From: a virus
IMG/VR virus record: IMGVR_UViG_3300032315_000202
Location: 1-64,000 of that record
Strand: one strand, 5' to 3'
DNA: 64,000 nucleotides
Made by a program: the position numbers and the translations under genes. The notes below the pieces were generated by a model. That model saw nothing but the letters and a program-made list of their open reading frames with translations. It did not search any database and was not told where the DNA came from. Of the stretch, positions 41,475-49,593 are shown one piece after another. Within the stretch, counting starts at the first letter, position 1; each line of letters begins with the position of its first letter.

Positions 41475-42039
41475 ACTGTTTAATATCTTCGTCTGTAGTA
41501 AGGTCACTTAGTAACTCAATCTCATCAAATTTTAACTCGGGAAACTTCTTAGCAAGATACATCTTTTTCTTGTGGGTTTCAACATACACCTCGCTGAGAA
41601 GGGTTAGATCACCGTCATTGGTTTTAGGATATATCTTCTTGAAGTATTCTTTGATTTCTTTTTGCTTTGGGCTATCAAGCAATCGAGTTACACGTTCTCT
41701 AATATGAGGAATCCACTGATGAAACTGCTTACCCAATCCCGGGCTTGCAGCACACAACATAAGCCATTGCAGCTTGGGATGCTTTTGGACAGCTTCATTG
41801 AACAGATACTTGTTAGCGTGGTATTCAGTGCTTTGAAGATAATAAGACTGAACGTCTGCGCTAGCCCTCACTGCACTGATCCAATGAATCATCATGAACG
41901 GCACGAACTTCTTCCGCTGTTCGGGAGTCAATCTATCATAGTACGAGTAGTCCTTCTTGTCAATAGCCGCTAAGGCGTCAAACAAATCAAAGTCTTGACC
42001 TGTGAACTTTTCGTCTGCTGATAGTTTCTCTTTAGCCAT
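41452..42039 (-). CDS. gp62: Probable clamp loader small subunit (gp62-like)
   Basis: 195 residues (T4 gp62: 187). DLFDALAAIDKKDYSYYD, FVPFMMIHWISA, NKYLFNEAVQKHPKLQWLMLC and GLGKQFHQWI resemble the helical gp62 pattern in T4-like plankton phages, where this subunit joins four gp44 ATPases. The assignment is from memory of the pattern and location near replication genes; gp44 is not in the window. Starts where the previous gene stops (overlap of 1 nt). Confidence 0.55.
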   Translation of the reverse strand: MAKEKLSADEKFTGQDFDLFDALAAIDKKDYSYYDRLTPEQRKKFVPFMMIHWISAVRASADVQSYYLQSTEYHANKYLFNEAVQKHPKLQWLMLCAASPGLGKQFHQWIPHIRERVTRLLDSPKQKEIKEYFKKIYPKTNDGDLTLLSEVYVETHKKKMYLAKKFPELKFDEIELLSDLTTDEDIKQYEEDWGN

Positions 42040-42416
42040 TAAGAGCGCAACGCTTCCAAAGTGATAATGTGTTCGACCGTCTTCCCCAAATCATCAAAGT
42101 CAGTGATGATAGTCAGAGTAGGGCCTGGGCCGTCTTTAAACCGATCTAGCTTGTTATGTTCAATGATCCATCCGCCCGAAGCAGGATAGATAGCAAAGCG
42201 TACACTCGTCTTGGGAAGAGGAGTATCAGACTCTCGTGCCACAATATTTTCGCCGCGACTATTTTCCCAAGCTTCACGGGACCATTCCGCAAACTTTCTC
42301 TTAAACCAACCCATCTTCTTTTCCTTTTTGATATTAGTATATGCAATCTCTCCAGGCATGCTGCCAGCCATTGTTCTGGCGTACTTTGCTGGCGCCGGGG
42401 GCTTACCGTACGACAT
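42039..42416 (-). CDS. Conserved hypothetical protein (125 aa)
   Basis: The core MGWFKRKFAEWSREAWEN starts at codon 35; then VRFAIYPASGGWIIEHNKLD and TLTIITDFDDLGKTVEHII. FAIYPASGG-IEH is familiar from marine T4-like phages without a function. The full ORF begins at the TAATG overlap (42416); the family core begins 102 nt later, so either start is possible. Confidence 0.7.
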   Translation of the reverse strand: MSYGKPPAPAKYARTMAGSMPGEIAYTNIKKEKKMGWFKRKFAEWSREAWENSRGENIVARESDTPLPKTSVRFAIYPASGGWIIEHNKLDRFKDGPGPTLTIITDFDDLGKTVEHIITLEALRS

Positions 42417-42538
42417 TACTTCTTTCCTTCCTTAGGAAGAGTGACTTGAACGTTTCGATATAGAGTGCGTATCACGCCCATGATATCTGATTGCTTGTTA
42501 TTTTTCTTAAAAGTCTGGATAGCTACTTCTATGTTCAT
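42416..42538 (-). CDS. Small protein in operon (40 aa)
   Basis: MNIEVAIQTFKKNNKQSDIM start and Lys-rich end (LPKEGKK). GGGAGAGAACG precedes the ATG and the stop overlaps the next start as TAATG, so it is coupled on the 3' side. Unknown function. Confidence 0.72.
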   Translation of the reverse strand: MNIEVAIQTFKKNNKQSDIMGVIRTLYRNVQVTLPKEGKK

Positions 42539-42548
42539 CGTTCTCTCC

Positions 42549-43049
42549 CTAAAATGCTTGATTGTAGTCTACTACTTCGCAGTTTCTACTGACCTCTTTG
42601 ACGAAATAAACACATCTAGGTTTCTCACTATCATCAATAGGAACGCATAGAAACTGTCCATTGCGAAGTCTCGGGGCATACCAAGTGACATCTGGATAGA
42701 TATCTAGAATCTCGATTGGTAAGAATGTAGGCGAGGACGAACTCAGTGGATTAAATTGAAAAGCATTGAAGCCTCTGTCATTGAGGCTGGAGAGAGGAAG
42801 AGTTTCAAGATCACCGTGTTCTTGTTCCCCAATGAGTATCTGCCAATCAACGGGCATCTTAATAGACTTGTTACCGATCCTAAGAACTAGCGCAGGACTA
42901 TTGAATGTTTCCAAAAAGATCAGAGGGATATAGTAATAGTCAACGTTTGCGGGCGTTGAGTTGTCGAGAATAGCAAACCTAAGATCATCTATCTCTTCAG
43001 GAAGTGTTTCGAGGTTGTAGTATGTATTCTCTAATGTTAGGATGCGAAT
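42549..43049 (-). CDS. Conserved protein with apparent ATT start (166 aa)
   Basis: From ATT at 43049 the frame reads (M)RILTLENTYYNLETLPEEI, then ANVDYYYIPLIFLETFNSPA and LRIGNKSIKMPVDWQILIG. The YYYIPLIFLE-FN-PA string is familiar from T4-like phages and lies upstream of the first TTG (42914), so the gene must start earlier. GAGGAG lies 7 nt before the ATT, and no ATG, GTG or TTG is available in that region. Function unknown. First gene of the operon running to 37541. Promoter at 43091-43119. Confidence 0.65.
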   Translation of the reverse strand: MRILTLENTYYNLETLPEEIDDLRFAILDNSTPANVDYYYIPLIFLETFNSPALVLRIGNKSIKMPVDWQILIGEQEHGDLETLPLSSLNDRGFNAFQFNPLSSSSPTFLPIEILDIYPDVTWYAPRLRNGQFLCVPIDDSEKPRCVYFVKEVSRNCEVVDYNQAF

Positions 43050-43090
43050 TTTACTTCTCCTCTAATATAATAGTATGTGATCATGAGTTA

Positions 43091-43119
43091 ATCATAGCAC
43101 TTACCGTTGTCAAGGTCAA
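43091..43119 (-). promoter_or_regulatory. Early promoter for the 43049-37541 operon
   Basis: TTGACC (43119-43114), 17-nt spacer, TATGAT (43096-43091); about 40-nt leader with GAGGAG. Divergent from the late box of the GIY-YIG gene. Confidence 0.7.
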
Positions 43120-43128
43120 TGTAAAAGG

Positions 43129-43136
43129 GCTAAATA
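43129..43136 (+). promoter_or_regulatory. Late promoter box GCTAAATA (GIY-YIG gene)
   Basis: 60 nt before the ATG at 43197; leader contains TAGGAG. Confidence 0.6.
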
Positions 43137-43196
43137 AAGATGTAGTTCGCGGGACGGGAATCCCCAACTACTCTAACGCTTATAGGAGCAATCAGC

Positions 43197-43796
43197 ATGA
43201 CTATTTATTACGTATACGCATACCTACGCAAATCAACTCTTACTCCATATTACATCGGAAAAGGTAAAAATAAACGGGCATACGGTAAGCATCCCGGAAT
43301 TGTGGTTCCGAAGGATAGGTCTAGAATTGTATTCTTAGAATGTAATTTGACTGAATTAGGTGCTTTAGCTTTAGAGCGGCGGTACATTCGCTGGTATGGC
43401 CGCAAAAATGACCCCAACAATCTAGGAATACTACGCAACAAAACCGAAGGCGGTGAGGGTGTATCGGGCTTCAAAAGAACTGAAGAAAGTAATAGAAAAG
43501 TAAGCGTAGCAAAAAAAGGTACCACTGCTTGGAACAAAGGCCTAACTGGTGTATATACCCAAACTCCTGAGGCTAATAAAGTCAGATCGGAGAAACTCAA
43601 AGGAAGACCGTGTCCAAACAAAGGTAAGATGTCCGGAGAAAGCAATCCTATGTATGGTAAATCTGTTATAGACTTTATGACTGATGAGGAAATATTAAAA
43701 TGGAAAGAATCTCTCAAGAAACGTGTACCATGGAATAAAGGAAAGAAAGGCGTTCAGGTGGCTTGGAATAAAGGATTACATAGACCTTCTCAATAA
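43197..43796 (+). CDS. GIY-YIG homing endonuclease with NUMOD-type repeats
   Basis: Residues 1-90 form a GIY-YIG nuclease: YYVYAYLRKST and YYIGKGKNKRAYGKH, with R/E residues in ALALERRYIRWYG. The C-terminal half contains NUMOD3-like DNA-binding repeats (GFKRTEESNRKVSVAKKG, NKGKMSGESNPMYGK) and WNKG motifs repeated four times. This layout is that of free-standing phage homing endonucleases (Seg type). It overlaps the end of the convergent uvsW gene by 7 bp. TAGGAG precedes the ATG. Confidence 0.88.
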   Translation: MTIYYVYAYLRKSTLTPYYIGKGKNKRAYGKHPGIVVPKDRSRIVFLECNLTELGALALERRYIRWYGRKNDPNNLGILRNKTEGGEGVSGFKRTEESNRKVSVAKKGTTAWNKGLTGVYTQTPEANKVRSEKLKGRPCPNKGKMSGESNPMYGKSVIDFMTDEEILKWKESLKKRVPWNKGKKGVQVAWNKGLHRPSQ

Positions 43797-45247
43797 TCTA
43801 TCTTTTCAATTACAAAGGGATATTGAGCTTCTTTGTAGAATTGCTTGCGTTGAGCAAGATGCCTTTTTGCAAACTTGCAAGTACTAGTGAGGTCCCAAAT
43901 TTCTACATGGTCCTTGTCTTCTGCTTTTCGCAGACCTCTACCGATTGACTGGATAACTCGTACAAATGATTTTCCAGGTTCAATCAATACTATGTTGAAT
44001 AATCTCGGCACATTGATACCAACTGCGGCCACACCATAGGTGCATATTAGGATCTTGTCATCCATAATGGCGACTTCATCATATTCTTCCTTTCGTTCTG
44101 TAAGCTTCGTGCCACCGTTAACGAAAACAGATCCTGGTATTCTGCTGACCAACTCTTTACCTGCATTGACACGATCAACAAGCACAAGCGTGTTGCCTGT
44201 CTCGTTAACCTTCATGATGAGTGCAGCCATCTTATCAAGGCGGCGATCATCTTCTAGTAGATGCTTCAGTTCACTTTGATAGTTATTGAACTCAACAGTG
44301 TCCTTGAGTTGAACGATGTTCACGTGGCACTTAGCAAGAACGCCCCTGTCTTGTAGTTCACTTGCTGCTAACTTACCGATAACAGGTCCAAGTGAGACTA
44401 GGATGGATATCCGATCCATCTCTGCCTTAGGAATCGTGCCGGTCAGTCCCCAGCGAATAGGAACACATGATAGCACCCCGGTTAGCAACGCCTTTAATAC
44501 GTCAGCTTTGGCCATATGAACTTCGTCAACGATGACGCAGCCGACACCTTCGAAAAACGATTCTGCTAGTTCAGGATCACCGTCGTCTCCCTTTGTATTC
44601 TTGAGAAGATTGTTGAGAGATTGCCATGTGCAGATAGTATGTGTCTTGCCATAGTCCTTGCGATCACCGAAGTAGACGCCAACGTCAAGTCCTAGATTTA
44701 TGTAATCTGCTTCTGTCTGTACGACTAGAGACTTGTTAGGAACGATCACAAGCGATCTACCGTAAGGTTCAGCACACAAAGACAGTGCTGCTGTCATCAC
44801 AGTCTTGCCTGCCCCTGTTGCGATCTCTTGCAGTGATTGAGGATTAGCTAAGAAATTGTTGATGATTTCAATCTGATAGTCACGAAGCACGACAGGTTGA
44901 CCCTCCCGCTCGTGCCCTTTAGGCCAGCAAATGTGAGAGAATGTGTCTGCTGTTACCTGCTCAAACGTGAGTTCAGCGTGTGCTTGGCGTAAGTCTTGAA
45001 GTTCAATGTCATATCCTTTATCATAGAGATAAGGAATGATCTGATCTAACAGATTAAGATATGTGCTACCAGCTAATGAGAAATAACTGATCTTGCCGTT
45101 CCATCTTCCCAATCGTACTGCCGGAAGATACCGAGCACCTGGCATTTCGTACTCGAACATCTTCATCAATGCACGACGATCACCTACTTCTAAGCCCTCG
45201 ATCTTTGCGTTAACCTCATCTTTAATTATTATTTTTGCTTCACTCAT
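43790..45247 (-). CDS. uvsW: UvsW ATP-dependent DNA helicase
   Basis: Superfamily 2 helicase that unwinds branched DNA and R-loops and shuts off origin replication late in T4. The N-terminal domain (YLPAVRLGRWNGKISYF) is followed by the Q-motif-like LRDYQIEIINNFL, Walker A ATGAGKT at 142-149, CVIVDEVHMAKAD (DEVH box), RWGLTGTIPK (motif III) and NTLVLVDRVNAGKEL (motif IV). RVIQSIGRGLRK is motif VI. 485 residues (T4: 502). ATGA overlap with the upstream gene. Confidence 0.93.
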   Translation of the reverse strand: MSEAKIIIKDEVNAKIEGLEVGDRRALMKMFEYEMPGARYLPAVRLGRWNGKISYFSLAGSTYLNLLDQIIPYLYDKGYDIELQDLRQAHAELTFEQVTADTFSHICWPKGHEREGQPVVLRDYQIEIINNFLANPQSLQEIATGAGKTVMTAALSLCAEPYGRSLVIVPNKSLVVQTEADYINLGLDVGVYFGDRKDYGKTHTICTWQSLNNLLKNTKGDDGDPELAESFFEGVGCVIVDEVHMAKADVLKALLTGVLSCVPIRWGLTGTIPKAEMDRISILVSLGPVIGKLAASELQDRGVLAKCHVNIVQLKDTVEFNNYQSELKHLLEDDRRLDKMAALIMKVNETGNTLVLVDRVNAGKELVSRIPGSVFVNGGTKLTERKEEYDEVAIMDDKILICTYGVAAVGINVPRLFNIVLIEPGKSFVRVIQSIGRGLRKAEDKDHVEIWDLTSTCKFAKRHLAQRKQFYKEAQYPFVIEKIDY

Positions 45248-46281
45248 TTTACCTCTACTGGTCGTGAATTTTTCAGCACGACGATTTTATCGATATTGTA
45301 ATTTACGTAAGTATTTAAGCGGCTGTTTAAATGACTATGAGCTTGCAGCAAGAAAGACCTGGGAGGCATAGGACTATCACGTTTAAAATCATGGCCCGTT
45401 GACGGCACTACAGAAATCCCTGTAAATGCTGCTTCAATCTCTGAGCGAAAATTCCTACCCGTAGGCAGCACTCTGTTTAGATCCGTAGACAGCACTCTGT
45501 CTAGCAGGACCCTTTGAACTTTCAACTGTCTCATCCAGTTTGCCACTTGAACAAGGTTATCTACGTCAACTTCAGTCACGTATTCATATGCAAACCTCAA
45601 TTCAGGGGAATCACCGTAAAAATCAGGATGTGCCGGAAACTGGTAGCGAGATAGTTTATAAAGAGTATCAGTAGTAATGTTCAAATCAATGTTACTGATA
45701 TGGTCTATAGCAGCAGGATTAGCTGCGCCCATGACGATCCTGCCGTTGATATTCATCAACGTCGGTTCCCAGATCAACCCTTCATACTGCTTCAAATCGG
45801 TTAATATGCTACCCAGCGTGTCGCAGTACTTTACAATCTTGAAGTATTTGGGTAGAGTATGATACAGCAATTTAAACGCGGCTGTACTGAACGGCGCTCG
45901 GTACAGTTTTTCTTCCTTGATCCACGTAAAGGGATTACCTTTGACCTCACGAAAGAAAGAAATAAACGTCTTGTTGAACGGGACCTTGAGAGTGATAACA
46001 TCTTCGAACAAAGATACATTTGCACCTGTATATTCAGATGTGCTTTCAACGACCATAGTCTTCCAAGGAAGATCCTTCAAGTCTTCCTTGATCGGAACTG
46101 TCTTAGACAGTTGCTTTGCATACTTGCTGATCAACTTATCGAATAAGTCAACCTGATTGGAAGTAACTCTCATCTTGTTTTGGATGATAGTCTGTAGGTT
46201 AGCCATGAACTTGTAGTCATACTGACTCAAGCTAATCTTACCCTGCAGGAAGAAGTGAAGTAGGTGTTCTTTACAATCCAT
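45244..46281 (-). CDS. Protein coupled to UvsW, possible HARP-like domain (345 aa)
   Basis: Unknown. The segment DVITLKVPFNKTFISFFREV then FTWIKEEKLYRAPFSTAAF and LPKYFKIV resembles the HARP-type annealing module (iPF-x-x-x-F, W-x-x-x-x-K-x-W/Y-x-a-p) seen next to SNF2-like helicases. The fit is weak. Arg-rich C-terminal stretches (RVLLDRVLSTDLNRVLPTGR) suggest DNA contact. It ends with ATGA overlap into uvsW, so the two are co-translated. The start is at 46281, 5 nt after a -10 hexamer. Confidence 0.65.
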   Translation of the reverse strand: MDCKEHLLHFFLQGKISLSQYDYKFMANLQTIIQNKMRVTSNQVDLFDKLISKYAKQLSKTVPIKEDLKDLPWKTMVVESTSEYTGANVSLFEDVITLKVPFNKTFISFFREVKGNPFTWIKEEKLYRAPFSTAAFKLLYHTLPKYFKIVKYCDTLGSILTDLKQYEGLIWEPTLMNINGRIVMGAANPAAIDHISNIDLNITTDTLYKLSRYQFPAHPDFYGDSPELRFAYEYVTEVDVDNLVQVANWMRQLKVQRVLLDRVLSTDLNRVLPTGRNFRSEIEAAFTGISVVPSTGHDFKRDSPMPPRSFLLQAHSHLNSRLNTYVNYNIDKIVVLKNSRPVEVK

Positions 46282-46286
46282 GTCTT

Positions 46287-46315
46287 ATCATAGTGCCTTA
46301 TGTTGATTTTAGCAA
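46287..46315 (-). promoter_or_regulatory. Early promoter (uvsW operon)
   Basis: TTGCTA (46315-46310), 17-nt spacer, TATGAT (46292-46287), then 5 nt to the ATG at 46281; predicted leaderless. -35 is weak. Confidence 0.6.
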
Positions 46316-46325
46316 TTATAAAGGT

Positions 46326-46348
46326 AAAAAAAGGGGGCCGAAGCCCCC
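46326..46348 (-). terminator. Intrinsic terminator after the AAA+ gene
   Basis: GGGGGC-TTCG-GCCCCC stem-loop (46348-46333) followed by seven T (46332-46326), a textbook rho-independent terminator with a UUCG tetraloop, just after the stop at 46372. Confidence 0.95.
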
Positions 46349-46371
46349 TAATAGTTTAGGAGAATGTTGAG

Positions 46372-47394
46372 TTACGTGTGCTTCATCACCGTGTTCTCGG
46401 CGAGAGACTGCCACTTCGTCGGAGACATCTTGATAAGATCAGCGATCTTGAGAGCCATACGAATCGACAGTTCACGCAGACGACCGATGTGCTGTTCCAT
46501 GTAAGCAAACACCTGATCGCCCTCGTCTTCGGCGAAGCGATAGTCCGCGAACAGACCGCCTTCAGCGTCACGATCAACCTGACGAATGCGAAGCATCTTG
46601 TCACGCTGAGTGTCAATCGTCAAGTCAATGAAGTGACACCGGCTTTCAAGCGCCTCGAGATGATCCTGCAACTTCTTAGAGCGAACGTTCTGGAACTTCA
46701 GGTTAGTGATGAAGATCGCAGAACCGTTGAAGTTGAAGCTGTTCGGAATGCCCTCGTCACGCAGCAGACGAGAATCCGAATTCCAGCAGATGCGACGACG
46801 CTTGCCGCTGTCAAGTGCAGCCTTGAGAATGTTCAGGGTGAGTTCGTCGCCGAACACGCTGTCGCAGTCATCGAACACGAGAATGTTCTTCTTGTCGCTA
46901 TACTTGTAAAGCAGTGCATACAGACCGAGTGCAGTCATTGCACCCTTGACAACTTCAAAGCGAGGGCGATTGCCGGCAATATGATCGAACATCGCAGCTT
47001 TCTCAAGCTGACGCTCGACACCGAACGACTTGCCAACTCCCGGAGGACCAGAGACGATCATCGCACGAACATCACCGCGAATGCAAGCGGATGCCATCTC
47101 GTCGAGAATCTCGAAACGAGTAGCAATGCGGTCCATCGCTTCTTCATCAGTCTCTGCGACCTTAACAACAGGCGCGACCGGCTCCAACATCGGCTCACCG
47201 TCGACAAATTCAATATCGGAAATGTGGTTCACTTTGATTTTAATCTCATCGATTGCAACAGGGAAATGGCCTTCGTTCTTTACGGTCACGTAGCTGCCCT
47301 TCTTGCCAGTATGAAAGCCTTTTACGAGCTTGAATTGTTTGTTGATGACAGGCTGATTACGATACTCGCCGAACTTGATAATTACTGTAGACAT
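46372..47394 (-). CDS. AAA+ ATPase (340 aa)
   Basis: Walker A GPPGVGKS at residues 116-123, Walker B ILVFDDCDS at 171-179, then a sensor-like AIFITNLKFQNV and an Arg-containing ESRCHFIDL region. The N-terminal 90 residues are a beta-rich domain. This looks like a remodelling ATPase of the type some annotate in marine phages as CobS-like, and a VWA/metallopeptidase-like protein (62471) in the same window could be a partner; both points are inference. ATG at 47394 with GGAG 7 nt upstream; a TTG 24 nt earlier is less likely. Own promoter and strong terminator make it a single-gene unit. Confidence 0.85.
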   Translation of the reverse strand: MSTVIIKFGEYRNQPVINKQFKLVKGFHTGKKGSYVTVKNEGHFPVAIDEIKIKVNHISDIEFVDGEPMLEPVAPVVKVAETDEEAMDRIATRFEILDEMASACIRGDVRAMIVSGPPGVGKSFGVERQLEKAAMFDHIAGNRPRFEVVKGAMTALGLYALLYKYSDKKNILVFDDCDSVFGDELTLNILKAALDSGKRRRICWNSDSRLLRDEGIPNSFNFNGSAIFITNLKFQNVRSKKLQDHLEALESRCHFIDLTIDTQRDKMLRIRQVDRDAEGGLFADYRFAEDEGDQVFAYMEQHIGRLRELSIRMALKIADLIKMSPTKWQSLAENTVMKHT

Positions 47395-47425
47395 GTGCGC
47401 TCCGTATGTGCGTTTCAATATAGCT

Positions 47426-47454
47426 ACTGTAGCTAGGCTTCAGGTAGAAGTCAA
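47426..47454 (-). promoter_or_regulatory. Early promoter (AAA+ gene)
   Basis: TTGACT (47454-47449), 17-nt spacer, TACAGT (47431-47426); about 25-nt leader with GGAG. Confidence 0.65.
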
Positions 47455-47469
47455 GTCTTATTTTCAAAA

Positions 47470-47706
47470 TTACTTGAACATTCTCTTCTTGGGCTTCACA
47501 GAGTTATTTTCTTTTTTAATTTCTTCCAACTCGGTTTTTAAACGAGAAACCTGTTCTTGAAGGTCGTCTCGCTGAGAAATAACATCTTCAAGTACACTCA
47601 CTGTCATAGAAAGAGAATTCACGAAGGTGTTGTTGCGTTCATTAGCCGAAACTCCGCCGAGAATGCTTTTGATGGAAGTGAGCAGAATACGTTCTACGTT
47701 GGTCAA
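47470..47706 (-). CDS. Small coiled-coil protein (78 aa)
   Basis: Charged helical protein: VSVLEDVISQRDDLQEQVSR then LKTELEEIKKENN, a coiled coil with a Lys-rich end (KPKKRMFK). TTG start at 47706 preceded by AAGGA; no ATG suitable. Function unknown; early promoter at 47739-47767. Confidence 0.6.
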   Translation of the reverse strand: MTNVERILLTSIKSILGGVSANERNNTFVNSLSMTVSVLEDVISQRDDLQEQVSRLKTELEEIKKENNSVKPKKRMFK

Positions 47707-47738
47707 AGTATCAATCCTTTGTTCTAGCTAGGTGATTT

Positions 47739-47767
47739 GATATAATAGATCGGATAGATGATGTCAA
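47739..47767 (-). promoter_or_regulatory. Early promoter (coiled-coil gene)
   Basis: TTGACA (47767-47762), 17-nt spacer, TATATC (47744-47739). Confidence 0.7.
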
Positions 47768-47794
47768 GGCACTTTTTCTAAATTTCATAAATTT

Positions 47795-48001
47795 TTATGA
47801 AGTCTTGATCACAGCAAAAACAGAATTTTTTAGTTCTGCGGATTCCTCATACGAGAGGTAGAAGTCAGTAGTCGGGTCCCAATAGGCGCCTTCCTTGGGG
47901 TCATAGTAAGTCACTCGACCGCTGGGGTAGAAGAAAGGACCCTCAAGACCCTTGCGGGGCTGATACTTAGCATCACGCTCACGCAGAATACGATAACCCA
48001 T
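47795..48001 (-). CDS. Small hypothetical protein (68 aa)
   Basis: MGYRILRERDAKYQPRKGLE then GPFFYPSGRVTYYDPKEGAYWD: Tyr/Pro-rich, compact. No family recognised. AAGG lies 7 nt before the ATG at 48001, 9 nt after the stop at 48011, so it is in one transcript with the membrane protein upstream. Confidence 0.65.
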   Translation of the reverse strand: MGYRILRERDAKYQPRKGLEGPFFYPSGRVTYYDPKEGAYWDPTTDFYLSYEESAELKNSVFAVIKTS

Positions 48002-48010
48002 GATGAAACC

Positions 48011-48268
48011 TTACTGATTGGCCGTATTAGCAGTTTCGTTATAGCCCTTCGACGCTTCGCCGAGAAGTTGTCCTGCTTCTCGTGCGACAGCATTCGGATC
48101 AGAAATAACACTGTAAAAAGTGTACCCGACCAGGCTGAAAACAGTCAGTACGCCGACAAACACAATAAGGAACCATACCTTGAAGAACAGAGGCATGCTA
48201 GAGAAAAATCCTTCTGGGAGTTCCTTGACGCGATTACGGTAACGGTATTGGTGAGTGCGATTAGTCAT
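48011..48268 (-). CDS. Small membrane protein (85 aa)
   Basis: A basic N-terminal stretch (MTNRTHQYRYRNRVKELP) is followed by one transmembrane segment, LFFKVWFLIVFVGVLTVFSLVGYTF, then an exterior or periplasmic tail ending in TANQ. GGAG lies upstream of the ATG at 48268; a longer start with no ribosome site overlaps the promoter. Function unknown; early expressed. Confidence 0.65.
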   Translation of the reverse strand: MTNRTHQYRYRNRVKELPEGFFSSMPLFFKVWFLIVFVGVLTVFSLVGYTFYSVISDPNAVAREAGQLLGEASKGYNETANTANQ

Positions 48269-48296
48269 AGTGTGTCTCCGTTGTTGTCTATGATTC

Positions 48297-48325
48297 TTTG
48301 TAGCAAAATGGGTACCCGAAGTCAA
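48297..48325 (-). promoter_or_regulatory. Early promoter (membrane-protein operon)
   Basis: TTGACT (48325-48320), 17-nt spacer, TACAAA (48302-48297). Confidence 0.6.
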
Positions 48326-48344
48326 CCGAAAAATTGCCAAAAAG

Positions 48345-49079
48345 TTAGATAATCAAAGTCCAAGTGTTAGCCCTGTAATATTCTAATGTATCCTTACGTG
48401 CAGCCTTAAAGTAACCCTTGACTGCAATGTTGTTATTACTAGTTAGGTAATGATCGAACAAGTCAGCCAGAGGACTGCGGGCTTCCACACTCAACATAAA
48501 GCGATCATCTTTATGATCACTAAACCAGTACTCATGTGGGTTTCGGGCCTTGCGATAAGACATGATTTTCTTGATGAAGGTTAGCTTCTGCTGTTCAGTT
48601 TCGTAGTTAAGTACATCCCCTTTAAGAGAATGATACTCGCCGTCAAATACTGGCTGAAGTTCCTTATCGTAGTGATAGAAATAAGGCAGCTTGTACAGCA
48701 TGCCAGTATACTTAGAAGAAAATTGGTGTTTTCCATCAACTGTCTTAGTATCGCTGCTCAGGAAGCAAGCCAGGTCTTGGCGAAACGGAGTGATGCGATC
48801 ACCTCTCAATGTAGTCAAAACAATCTTATCATTATAATGTCTACGAATGGTCGCTGCAAGAACTCGATCTTCGTCGGTTATCTGTTTTTGGATTAACGTA
48901 GACATGAAATCATGTCTAACCGTGGTATCAGGGTCTTGTATAGTTAGTCGATGATGAGCGCAACTAAGAAGCAACGGGTCCTCATCGGTTTTGACGTTTG
49001 GCTCTGCCGCTTTAGCAAAGACATCCGCCCAGTCCGGGGCGACAACGTCAACAGTTTGTAGTTTACTAAGTTGAATCAC
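48345..49079 (-). CDS. Conserved hypothetical protein (244 aa)
   Basis: Not recognised. Contains LLLSCAHHRLTIQDPDTTV, YTGMLYKLPYFYHYDKELQ and ARNPHEYWFSDHKDDRFML with several His and aromatic residues. GTG start at 49079 with AGGAG 7 nt upstream; no better ATG. It follows UvsY and is probably the last gene of the uvsX-uvsY operon. Confidence 0.65.
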   Translation of the reverse strand: MIQLSKLQTVDVVAPDWADVFAKAAEPNVKTDEDPLLLSCAHHRLTIQDPDTTVRHDFMSTLIQKQITDEDRVLAATIRRHYNDKIVLTTLRGDRITPFRQDLACFLSSDTKTVDGKHQFSSKYTGMLYKLPYFYHYDKELQPVFDGEYHSLKGDVLNYETEQQKLTFIKKIMSYRKARNPHEYWFSDHKDDRFMLSVEARSPLADLFDHYLTSNNNIAVKGYFKAARKDTLEYYRANTWTLII

Positions 49080-49134
49080 TTGTATCTCCTATGACTTCAC
49101 ATTAAAGGATTGTGAGTAGAAAGCAAGCCGCAGC

Positions 49135-49593
49135 TTACCCAATTGTGATATCTTCCATACCAGCAGTTCTTAGACGAACAATGTGACCCAACTGCCACTG
49201 CTTAGTATCAATTCCTTTTAGGATACCCAACCACCTATTACGCACCAGTGCAACTTCGTTAATAAGAACTTCAAAGTCGATAACTTCTTGCTCACCGTCA
49301 ACATACTTTTCGGCGTCTCGTGAGGTTAGGGCACGATTGTAATTTTCTAAATATTTTTGAAAATGCTTCCTACGAATCTTTCTCAATTGAATGTTAAGGA
49401 AGTTGAGTACCGCTTCAATCTCTTGTAATTGATTGAAGCGGTACTCAGTGATACCTGGAAGGGCAGCGATGTTAGCCTCTACCTTTCCGTACACTTTGAC
49501 TTCGGCTCTTGCCTTCAGCAACTCACCTTCGTAGTAAGTGATGAAGTCAGGTAGTACCCCTAAATCATCAGTGATTTTGTTGTACCAGGTCAT
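49135..49593 (-). CDS. uvsY: UvsY recombination mediator
   Basis: Loads UvsX on gp32-coated single strands. 152 residues (T4: 137), helical throughout: GELLKARAEVKVYGKVEANI, RFNQLQEIEAVLNFLNIQLR and KHFQKYLENYNRALTSRDAE. The C-terminal helix is DTKQWQLGHIVRLRTAGME. It lies just downstream of uvsX. ATGA overlap with the 90-aa gene. Confidence 0.85.
   Translation of the reverse strand: MTWYNKITDDLGVLPDFITYYEGELLKARAEVKVYGKVEANIAALPGITEYRFNQLQEIEAVLNFLNIQLRKIRRKHFQKYLENYNRALTSRDAEKYVDGEQEVIDFEVLINEVALVRNRWLGILKGIDTKQWQLGHIVRLRTAGMEDITIG

Noticed and set aside
43250-43717. 155-codon minus-strand frame opposite the GIY-YIG gene
   Set aside because: The plus strand has GIY-YIG and NUMOD motifs; the minus frame has none.
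46372-47394. Naming the AAA+ protein cobS
   Set aside because: The name would imply cobalt chelation; only generic AAA+ motifs can be seen here.
46378-47436. 352-codon plus-strand frame antisense to the AAA+ gene
   Set aside because: The minus strand encodes a clear AAA+ ATPase with Walker motifs; the plus frame has no domain or ribosome site.
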